Part shown: one piece after another, positions 30,401-42,400 of the stretch
Numbering within the stretch: the stretch's first letter is position 1
Layout of the letters: every line of letters starts with the position of its first letter
NCBI GenBank assembly: GCA_012934845.2
Contig: WNNJ02002532.1
Location: 110,466-174,465 of the forward strand
Reading direction: 5' to 3'
Origin: Pomphorhynchus laevis
Lineage: Eukaryota; Acanthocephala; Palaeacanthocephala; Echinorhynchida; Pomphorhynchidae
Length of the DNA: 64,000 bases
The notes under the pieces: generated by a model
The model's input: the letters and a program-made list of their open reading frames with translations, nothing else
Told to the model about the DNA's origin: nothing
Databases searched by the model: none
Translations under genes and position numbers: made by a program

Positions 30401-33400
30401 TATAATAATTTGATAATATGAAATATTTTCGATAATAATTTAAAATAACTTCGATTTAAACCATTAGACAAACTTATCACAATTTAATGTATCTATTCGC
30501 ATACTGTAAACGTCTTGCGATTATTGTTTCAAATTGAAGCCATCGTATAGCAACGATAGTTCAACTTTCGCTATTTCGACTAGGGAGATTAGACATAATA
30601 CATTAGTTTTTGAAATAGAACTTTTACTAGCAAAATATTTCATATTTCAATACAGCCATCATTAGCTTTCAGAATTAATATCAAAATTAATATCTCTTTT
30701 AACTCAAATTTGTAGTTAATGAAAATTACTGTCTAATATTTCAACAGGATTACAATGTACATTTCAAAACTAACAAGACTATCAATTTTACTAATACCCA
30801 CATCATTTTTATTATACCAAAGTGCCGAATTAGATTGTGATGATCCTGATTGTAAATGCTTAACTTAGACTATAAGCTAAACGAAAAGAGTAGATTATAT
30901 ACTTTTACTTAAAGCAATTATCGGCATGAACAGTACAGCATCGATGAGCAAACGAAAAGAGTATGTGGTTTACTTTACCCTACAGAAATTATCGGAATAA
31001 TCAGTTCAGCATCGATGTGAAAAAATTTGGGAAAGTGAAGTTAACGGTTGTAAAAATTAATTTGAAAATCTATTTCAATCACTACAATAATTAATTCCAA
31101 GTAATAAATTAAATTAATTATAAAAATAAAAGAATTAATTATAAAATTAATTATTATTTAATAGTTAAAACATAAAGAAATTTGGTTTAATGATAATTTA
31201 TTGTTTTATAAAATCATTCATTTAAATGATAATTGGTTCTTACCATTATTTTCGTTTCTTTTAGAGATTTAAGTCACAACGACTTTTATGTAGTGAGAGC
31301 ACGATGGTTTGCAGGCCTAACATATTTGACTGAATTGTATGTTGAAACTTAGGAATTTATTTAACAATTTATCTACTTTATTTTATTGACTTTTAGAATC
31401 ATTCACAATAATTTCATAGCTGAAGTAGACGGCTTAATATTCAGCACGCTTAATGCACTGTCTACTTTGTACGTCAATTTATTGTGTTGTCAATTAATAT
31501 TTTTGATCTATTTAATATTATTCATCTATTAAATATAAGGTTTTTGTACATTTATTTTCATGGTTTTAATATTCCGGAATGATGATATATTTAAAATTAA
31601 CATTAACTTAAACCACTATTAATTTATATCGTAAAGATGACATATTTAAATTTACAAGAAACATATTTTTGCATGAGCATTCATGCATACCATATAATAT
31701 AAAATATAATACATTAAATAATGAAATTTTAAGAATTGCAACAATTTGTAACGATATTGGTTTTCTTCAAAATCATTTAAATAATTTAATAGATACATAT
31801 TTTAAACTAGGTTACTATAAAAATAACATCAAGCAGAAAATAGTAAAATATATAAATCAACACAATAATATTAAAAATAAATTTAAAATCGTTACCGGAA
31901 AATTTTTATGGCTGGATAATAAATAATATACTTTCTGTTAGAATAAGATACTATATAATCAAATTTAATCAGAGGAGGTACGTCTTTAGCACGTATTTGG
32001 CCTCGCTGCTATGTTGTATCGAGAAATAAAGGGCAGAAACCTGAGAGCATAGCAGTTACTCCTAATGACCACTAATTCTTATTCTGAAACAACGTCTGTT
32101 ATTTATTAGTCAATTCATAAAAATAACGTTTATTTTAAATTTCAATTTTTTATTTTAACTTGATATAAATTATAAAAAATCTTATAACAATTGTTTATTT
32201 TATTATTTAATTATTAAATTTTGATTTAGCATTATTATATTTTGTTTATTTTCTAATTATGTTAAATATGTAGACTCAGTTAGCTGATTTGATTTATACA
32301 ATGAATTAGTTATATTATATTACTTTTAAATATTACCATAATTATATTGTGCATTTTCTAAAATGTATTTACATCTTTAATAAATATTAATCAATTTATT
32401 TGATTATAGATTATGAATATATTATTATAGACACAATATTATTCTTCTATTTAATTTTTATTAATATATTTAATATTGTGGAGTTACTATTTTTTATAGA
32501 TCGATTCAATGTCATGGATTTATTAAATATTGTATATCAATTAAATATGCAAGTATTGAATATTGCAGAACTATTTAAGAACTATTTATAGAACTGTTAA
32601 TTGAACTATTTACAGAACTATATATGTAATATATGAATATTATTAGAGCCTGCCCCCGAATAGCAGAGCGATACGGTATGATAGTTGTTACGAATATATA
32701 GACGAGGGAAAACGGACAAAACAGGGTAATGGAAACCATCACAGTCGATCAGCAATCAAATCCCTAGACCGGTTTATATATAACATACATATGACATATG
32801 TCATATATATAACAATTTATAGAACAATTTATAAAACTATTTTAAAACGATTTATTGAACTATTTATAGAAATGTTTTTAGAACTATTTATAGTACTGTT
32901 AATTGAACTATTTATAGAACTATTTACAGAACTATTTATAAAAATGTTTTTAGAACTATTTATAGAACTGTTTATTGAACTATATATAGAACTATTACAA
33001 GAAGGCGAGGAAACAGGAATATTTATTTGATTAGAAAAATCTAATATTTCGACGGCACTACGGCACGTCATCTTCAGGGTTGTATATATTATTATCTCAA
33101 ACTTTTATTAGGTACTATTTTTGAGATATTAATATATACATCACCCTGAAGATGACGTGCCGTAGTGCTGTCGAAATATTGGATTTTTCTAATCAAATAA
33201 ATATTCCTGTTTTCTCGCCTTCTTGTGATAATTTGGATTGGAAACGAATTTATAGAACTATTTATAAAATTGTAAATTTGACTACCTATAGAACTATTTA
33301 TAAAACTATTTATTGAACTGTTAATAAAACTATTTATAGAAATATTCGTAGAAGTGTTTGTAGAATTATTTATAGAACTAATTATAGAAATAGTTTTAGA

Positions 33401-36400
33401 ACTATCAATTAAACTATTTATAGACTATTTATATAATAATTTATTATCGATACTTATCTGTTTTATATCATTAAAATATGTATATGTGACTTCATCATCT
33501 AACGCACTCTAAATTGTTCAGACAACATTATAGATCTAATTTCGAATACGAGTTTATTATTACTAGCTATAAAATCAAACTATAATTAATGGTAGTTAAG
33601 TTATTTAAACTACAATTAATAACAGATAATCACCACAAACATTCAAACAATTAAAATCAGTTATGATTGATTCTTATATTGCCAAACCGATCAACCAAAC
33701 TTTAATAATTAAAATTAAATATGAAATTTTACAAAACAAGTAAACAAATAAGATATAGCAAACTGTTGTTTTTAACTGTTATTTAGCTACACATTTTATC
33801 ACTAGTACTTTAAAATTATTATAAACTATTAAAAAGATTTTTTTTATTTTTTTTGTAATCATCTGTAGATTTTACACCACCTGATTTTATACCACTTGAT
33901 TTTACACCACCTGATTTTACACCATTTCACGTGTCATTAATTTGATTTTAGTTTTTAGTTTTTTATAGATATTTGACTTGAGCTTTCGAGTTTTGTACTT
34001 GAATTTTACAATAAACGAAAGATTAAGTGAATAAATTTGAAAGCTTCGAAACTGAACTTCTCAATTGTCAATTTGATGGCATATTATTTCCGGCGGCTAA
34101 ATAGCTTTGAAATAATTTTAGCAATATCTTCTAAATTATCAATAGCAAATATGTATATTTTACACCACCGTGAACTGAATTATGCTACGTCCTCAGCATG
34201 GAAGAATATAACGGTTAAATTAGAAATTGAAATTATAGCTATCATATGAAACTTAAAGTCATGTCCAACAAAAATGCTTTTATGAATTTTATGATAGAAA
34301 ATCACACAAATTTGTAAAAACATCAAATCAAAATTTTTAACAGACTTTTAGCCTGAACTTTTTATTTGATTTTCTAAAACACGCATTTTATTGAAAAACT
34401 GTTTCTTCAAAGTTGCTACCTAAAATTTTAAAACATTTTTTAACCAATGGAACTATTTGATAATTAAATAGAATTAATCTTGATTTACATCCCAAATATG
34501 TACTCGATTTCACACGTTTGTCGAAAATTGTCATTTATTTTCACTTTTAATTATTATTAAGCGAATACTGCTATTAATAAATTGTATCATTTTGTTATAA
34601 ATTATTTAATAATGTTATAATAATGTCCATGCATTTATATCATAAATTTTATGAAATTGTGAATTATTACAGTTAATTTAACTTTAATGTTATTTAAACT
34701 ACTTGTAAAAAATACAATATTTAAAACTTTAATTTTCAAATATTGTATTTTTCGTTAAAAGTTAACCAAAATTCCGCAGGCTTTCACAATTCTTCATGAA
34801 TGTTATTCGATTTATGATTTTCGTTACATTATTTTTAATTCTTATTGTTTACTGATACTATTATTCATTACGAATAGAGATATCAGCTCAAACCGAATTA
34901 AGATTGCGAACTTTAAGTCGTCCTCACTCCGATCTCTGTAAGTAAAACTCTAAATGCTGTTATCTATTATTTTTATAAATTATTAAGAATTATTTCAAAC
35001 AATACGTTGGAGACTGTAGACACACGAAATTTACTAGGACTGGAAAAGCTGTATGTATAATAAATTTATATAATTGAAATATCATTTGCAATTAGTTACA
35101 TTTTCTAAACTTTTGTCTTGAATATTAATTATAAATATTAAACCCACAATCTTCTTCCATTTCAAATATATAGTTATTGCAGGAATGAAGAAAATATCCT
35201 TTTTTGATAAAAAAATTCTATATTTCGATAGAGCCTGCTATCATCATCAGGATTACAAAAAAAAATGTTTCACTAATTTAAAGATTTAATCAGTAGATTT
35301 TTTGTGAAATATTTTTTTTGTAATCCTGATGATGATAGCAGGATCTATCGAAATATAGAGTTTTTAATAAAATAAAGGATAATTTCTGCTTCTTCGTTCC
35401 TGTAATAACTATATCTTCAATATTAATTATATATTAGTGCAAGTATAAAACTATAATTATATTAAGGATGACTTCGAAAAGCAAAAGCATTCTTAATATT
35501 AATTAATTAGAATTCTAAATCATAATCTCTTAGAATTTAACTTTATAAATTCGTAACGATGTGGATATTGCGACGAAGATGAAAAATACAATATATAAAT
35601 TACACTGTGATTATTCGCTATGTGAATTTCACCGCCGATAATCTTATAATCAATGTCTAAATTATAATTGAAAAAATTAAGTAATTGAATTCAATTACGT
35701 TATCTAATAACGTTATTGAATCATAAATTACTTTAAATTATTATTTACTAAACTTTGTTTTTGCTTTAATTTAAAGATTTAATCAGTCGATTTTAATCTA
35801 TAGCGTTTATAAAATGTAAGATTTTTTATTGTTTAGGGTAATATTGGGGAATATCGCTCAAAATAATAAAACAATTACCATGTTCCAACTTCCGCTTTCA
35901 ATAAAATACATGTAAGTGTGTATTTTGACAAATGTTTCATTTTAATTTTTTCACAATTAAACTATTAACTATTATTTTCTGGTAGATGAATTTACCAAAT
36001 GAATTGATGTTGTAGGTGTTTTCGAGATCTACTTTTTGATCCTAGATCTGCCAATGAAATAGACCTTCCAATTTTGCTTCACACTAGAGAAATGTAAATC
36101 TCAAATGTAAAAATATGTAATCAGTATATTTCGTTTAGATTGTACTCGAATGTAAATACACTGGTTTTTAGAAGCCAGGCCAACCTACACCAAAATACAA
36201 GGAGATCCGTAGATGTGAAATTAAGTCTTCTGTGAGTTTGTCACTTTAGAATATTTCTCTTTAAAATGTTTAACCGTCACTGGATTCTATTTTACAAATC
36301 AGCCTTTAATATTAATTTCTGCCTATCAGCTCATGCGCCTCTCGGCCTTATAAGAACATAATACTCATACATCGCATCATTAAAATTGTTTCTTATTAAT

Positions 36401-39400
36401 ATAAAACTCACATAAAAAGCCTGCCTTTATTGAAAGGCAGGGTAGTATTGTATTTCGTATTTTCAGAAAACCAAAATTTTCAAGAAGATCAACAGTCTCT
36501 GCGATTCTATAAAGTATGTACATTGTAAGGTACCCTATCAATTACGCGAAACTGCATCTTTGAAAGATGAACCACGAAAAGTTGTGCATAAGATTTTGCA
36601 ATCATTATGACAAAACCTACTAATGTAATTGTATCTTTTGACATGTCAAAACCACAGAACAGACCAGAACATTTCATGGTACCTTTGCACGGATGCACGC
36701 CATATAATTGGGCATGTAATAACTTGAGAATTCATCCACTGGGATTGCGTATACGCCATAATTTTAGAATTATGTGTCTAGTTTCGATAACTTTCACTAT
36801 AAGCAACTCTTCTTTACACTGAAGCCCAAATATATCACAAACTGGATAATCAAAAGGCATAATTTGGACCAGGCTACAGCTGTTAAAAACATCATTAGTG
36901 AAATTCATGGCGTGCGCTTTACAAATATGTACATGCATTTATATATTTGAATTAAGTTTACAGCCTTTAGATTAATCCAAAAAGTTTGTATCCAACTAGG
37001 TGATAATAGGAAATAGCACGAATCTGTAAGAATGAAGGTCCTACCATTGTTGGACCTTCATTGGACCTACCAATGAAGGTCTAACATTTTCTATAAACAT
37101 AAACGTACAGCATGCTTTCTTTTTCTATTATGCTCAATAATACATTAAATATTTAATGAGAAACAGCTGGACAATTAAAATTTTAATTTTAGAAAAATCA
37201 AAAAGGGGGTTCATTCAAATTTTCAAAAGCAACGGTCTTCATCAACATGAATTCTACAACCCCTTTTTGATTTTGCTAGTATAAAATTTTTTGTTCACTT
37301 GTTTTTCATTCAATTTTTGGGATAATGAGCATCTTAGGCATTAAATAGTATTCACAGGCATAACCATTTAGTATATTTTCAAATATACTTAACGATCCAG
37401 CTTGAATAATTCTTTGATCAAGCTCCAATAATTCTTTGTCAATAACGGGTTATTATCAACTATTTACAAAAATTTATATCAAATTTTATTTGATAAATAA
37501 TTAGCTAGAAAAACTCATCACAGATCAAAATTATAAAGCATATATCTATTGTATCAAGTCTATAATTTCTGATAAATCAATCAAAACACAAAATCATTAG
37601 CAGAGTTTTAAAAACATTTTATTTGTTTCGACAAATATTGGTAAACGAAGTTAATGCAAACATTTAATTAATTTTATTTTTTATTTAGAGATATTTCTCG
37701 GTCAAGTTTTTCAATAGAAATTGGATTGAATATGATCAATGGGACACTGTGAGTATTTTATTAGTTTGCTAGAAAACCCAGTTAATCCCTTAAAACTTTA
37801 TATAATATTTTTCCTTTTAAAATGGAATGCCGAATTAAATAATTCATTTTTGCAATGAAAAAAAATGTTAAGGATTGTTTCTGTTAATGTGTCCTGCCTA
37901 AATATTTTTATTTTCGTCTTTTAATATTCAAAAATTAAAATGTACTAATATTTTTATACAAAAATTATTTTCTACTTTTTTATACAGTGCAAATTATATT
38001 ATTTGTAGTTTGATTTTAAAACGATATTGCGTCTGCCAAATATACCATTATATTTAATATAATCTTTCTATTCATAATATCAAGTAATATTATATTTGGG
38101 TTGAATTAGTCTAAGTGATTTAGACTTTAAGAATAAGATCAAATGCCGTTATATAAAAAAAATTTAGAGAACATCATGTTCTTCTTTGTAGCGGATTTAA
38201 AATAATCAACAACAAATATATAAATCAAAAAATCGCAATATCAAACATCGTTTGATATTTATTGTTTTAGCGGTTCAACGTATTAGACCCTGTTTGATTG
38301 GCTTAGAAATATAACAAATAATAAATAAAAACAAAAGTTTTTCTTGAGCTCCCTGAACAAAATGATTATTTGATATGAGTGAAAGACTCTTACATAATCG
38401 ATGCCTTATAAAAATGCTTAGATTTTGACAATAATTGCTTACAATATATTAAGTTATATCATTTAATATCTATTTTTAAATCTAAGTCTTGTTGTTTCGT
38501 ATTCAGGAATGCATCTGGGTGTGGTTGGGAAACATTGAAATTCAAAAAGCTTCAATTAGTTTCCGATATAGCTATTATGTAAGTCAATATATATTACAGG
38601 AGATATTAAATTGTTATATTTTCAATTTCCGTAAATTTAAAAATATATTCATGTGTCATTAATTTGATATTAGTTTTTAGTTTTTTATAGATATTTGACT
38701 TGAGCTCTCGAGTTTTGCATTTGAACTTTACAATAAAAGAAAGATTAAGTGAACAAATTTGAAAGCTTCGAAACTGAACTTCTCAATTGACAATTCGATG
38801 GCATATTATTTGCGGCGGCTAAATAGTTTTGAAATAATTTTAGCGATATCTTCTAAATTATCAATAGCAAATATGTATATTTTACACCACCGTGAACTGA
38901 ATTATGCTAGGTCCTCAGCATGAAAGAATTTAACGGTTAAATTAGAAATTGAAATTATAGTTATAATATGAAACTTAAAGTCATGTCCAACAAAAATGCT
39001 TTTATGAATTATATGATAGAAAATCACACAAATTTGTAAAAACATCAAATCAAAATTTTTAACAGACTTTTGGCCTGAACTATATCCTATCAACTTATTG
39101 ATTTTTTGCGATTATATTCATACAATAAATTATCATAAAGAACGTACGTATGAATCACTATTGATTTGATGAAAAATCTCATCTACATTACAAATGGAAA
39201 AATCTCATCTACATTACAAATGTGTTTTTCATTTATTATAAATATTTAAGATATTATAAATATTGAATGCTGTAACGCAATTTGTCAAAAAAATGTTAAT
39301 TATATTTTACTTCCTAGATAAATTTATCAACAAAACTTATACAAATCTATTGAATTACAATTATTCAAATTTTGAATATAATAATTTAAAATTAATTTAA

Positions 39401-42400
39401 ATAATTATTCGATTGTCCGTGCATATATTATTAAAGCTGTTGATGCAATGCCTTTTACATAGCATTTCCTGTACATTATATTTTTAATTAAATGCAAATA
39501 TTGTATTTCTCAAAATAAATTCTTAGAATTCGAATATTTTATAAGTTAAGATGATTTATAGTTCAGAATTTTTATAAACTGATTAACAAAGAATTAGGAG
39601 AAATATTTGAGATCAACAGAAGAACTACTTTGCTATGAGATTTTGACTCTTATTCATCATCTAAGCATAGCAGCTTAACAAAATATTCGATTATAGAAAT
39701 TTGATGATAACAAAGCAATTTTAAATATTCAAGCTTTTATAAGCTTTTGATAAACTTAAAAATATTGACATAATAAACCTATTTTTGATATCAAATGCCC
39801 GGAATATGCAAAGCTCAAACTTATTGTTCAAGTTGCTCACTTAAAAATATCAATATCAGAATATTATAAGATAAAATATTAAAATATTATGTGAGGTCAT
39901 CATCAGGAACTTTTATGCTACCCATAATATGATGGCATAGTAATTCAGCCCAACTTAGTAGCGTGGCCAAATTCATGTCAATGGTGTATTTCCCCTTGTA
40001 AAATTTTAAATTTAAATAATCAATAGAAACTTAAAATCACGTACAATAGCAAATGTTTTTGCATTTTAGGGATCTAAGCAATAATCCTCTAGGGGTATTT
40101 AAACTAGAATATAGTTTGCCACATTTGAGAATACTGTAAGTGCACTCATTGTTTTCAGCCAAATTTTAATTTGAAAGTTAATCAAATTTTTAGATTAGAT
40201 TAGTTTTATTTATCCAGCCCCAAGATATGTACTAAGGCAATAATAATATGGCTAAGGAAATATGATTTTGGAAACACAATATGATTTTTAATTATATTTT
40301 CAATGTATAAAACAACTTGTAGTTTCACTGACGCTGTAAGTTTTTAAGCATAAAAAGTAGATAATCCTTTTTTAAATATTATAATATTTTTTATTTATAC
40401 ATATTTTAAATAATTGTTTTAATTAAAAACTGTACAATAGCACCAAATTATGCCGTAATATCTGTTTTGATACTCGGTCTGCAGTAAGACCTATGCTTCC
40501 TAGTGCAGAAAACACGAGAGGATGAAATCCGGAGCACTCGATTTTTGCCACTCGTTCAGCATATTTCGCTCGTTTTCTATTTTCATTATAATTATGCGAA
40601 TCGGTCAACCGTTGGAAATACGATTATGCAAGCTGGTTATAAATACAAACGTCTATGAAGGACCGCTACATCGTTGTTTCGAATAGATTATTGCATGCTA
40701 TGTCTAGTTAAGCCGACCTTTCTGTGATTGTACTGATGTTATCAAATATGATTAAATCTGGCACTGGTTGGAGTGACGGCTCAATAACAACATTGACACA
40801 AACATCACCAAGTGCTAATGCGATCTTGTCTCTTATTGTGTTATGTTGTATGAAAAGTATTCCACAAACTTGATATGAGAGCGCATGCCTAATGCTGAAG
40901 TTCTGTCCACAAATACATTTAGATGGGGTGTTTAGTGGTTCCTATCCATATATTAATGATATCGCGTCTTGAAATTGTTGATTCGATAAGTATGTAACAG
41001 CTTGTAAAACAGGAAAAGTGCTGAACCATAACGAAATTCCAGAATTATTAGTGATATGTATTATATTCTCTTATTCTATTCTTGTTAGTTCGTCAAATAC
41101 CTGCATTTGCATTTTTTGTATCACAATTGTTTTTCTTTCTTTATTTGCAGGACGATTTGGGATTGAATAATTTCCCATTGTGAGCAATCGAAGTCGTTCA
41201 TAGTTGCACACATTCGTAATGAAAATGTGTATTCCTGCAACGTATTTGAGCTACATTTATTTATTCCAAGCCTCCTAGTTTAATTGGTAGCTGAACAATT
41301 ATCTCCCATTTCAAGTGTATAATACTTTGCCCAATTACTACAATTCAACGCAGTACTTCTCCGATTCCAATAGGGACAATACCTGGACACTTATCCAATG
41401 GTATCAGCTGCATAATTTAGAAGCTTCAAGGTGAATATCATTTATTCGTGTTGTTGCGATGCGTATTGCGAAATCTGCAACTTTCTCAGCTAGTTGTTTT
41501 GACTTATTACCGTGCTGTGCCAGTAAGTCGCGCCAAATGTTCGCATCCATCCCGGATGGTCCCTTGGATCCTTGTGTTTTCTTGCAGGCAGCTATTACAT
41601 CATCGTGTGTGATATCATGAAATATGATGTTATTGTACAAAGAGCATCAATTAAGCGATGAGCTAAGAATGCAACTTAGAGCTACTTGAGCTTGTTTTGG
41701 GTGTAGATCCTCTAATTTATCAAGAACAGTATATCCTTCAAAGGGTACAGACGTGTCTAGTATTCCTGACGTTTGACCTTTGGATTTCAGCAATCTTGCG
41801 GCGTTTTTAAATTTCCCATTCCGTGTCAGTTTGATTATGTTTTGGATAATCGCAGATCTGGTGTTTAATATAGCATTGGGTTGTGACTTGCTTTTAATTT
41901 GCAGGAATAAAGCCTCAAAGAAAAGCGTATCTAGGTGACCCTCCTTCCATAATTGCAGACGGCGAGTCAGCGTTTTTCTTTTCTCACTAACTTTATTCGA
42001 GCATATCCTTTGTAGTAATAGCTGAGATAAGATAGATATCATCTTCAAAGCTTTACATGCTTTTGATGAATTCGAATTAAATTCCTCCAAACGTTCAGAG
42101 AAATTAAGACAAACTGCTTTGAAACGTTGCATTTTGGTAGGTGGATAAGATTCGGTTTTCAGTGAATTATGCTGTTGTATATTGTATCTAGTGTTATATA
42201 TTCACTGGGTCTTTCCTGATTTACACAGTCTGCAGCATCACGTGGTCTGTATTGTGATGTAAGTTGTGTCCGTCGCTTGAAACTGGATTCTGATTTTGTG
42301 CAATACCAAGGGCATTTAAGTCCTCCACTCTACTCTTTGGTTATGCAGCAAAAGTCGAAGACACCGTCTATGGTCCAATATGTACGCGATTGTTACAATT

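Larger units (their letters stand above)
32560..33430 (+). repeat. 12-bp minisatellite (GAACTATTTATA) interrupted by a palindrome
   Basis: Units of 12 bases keep a frame, reading ELFIELFIELFI on the plus strand. The array is split by the palindrome at 32997-33226 and resumes after it, so the palindrome inserted into the array. Confidence 0.9.
35170..35412. mobile_element. Palindrome with intact-looking hammerhead core in each arm
   Basis: Inverted arms of about 105 bases (35170-35273, 35304-35412). Ends read ATAGTTATTGCAGGAA / TTCCTGTAATAACTAT. Each arm contains CCTGATGATGATAGCAGG...CTATCGAAATATAGA. The layout is the same as 32997-33226, so they probably come from related elements. Confidence 0.82.

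Noticed and set aside
36468-36516. Exon after exon 20 following TTTTCAG
   Set aside because: In the required frame it meets TAA before a usable donor; other frames do not fit phase 2.
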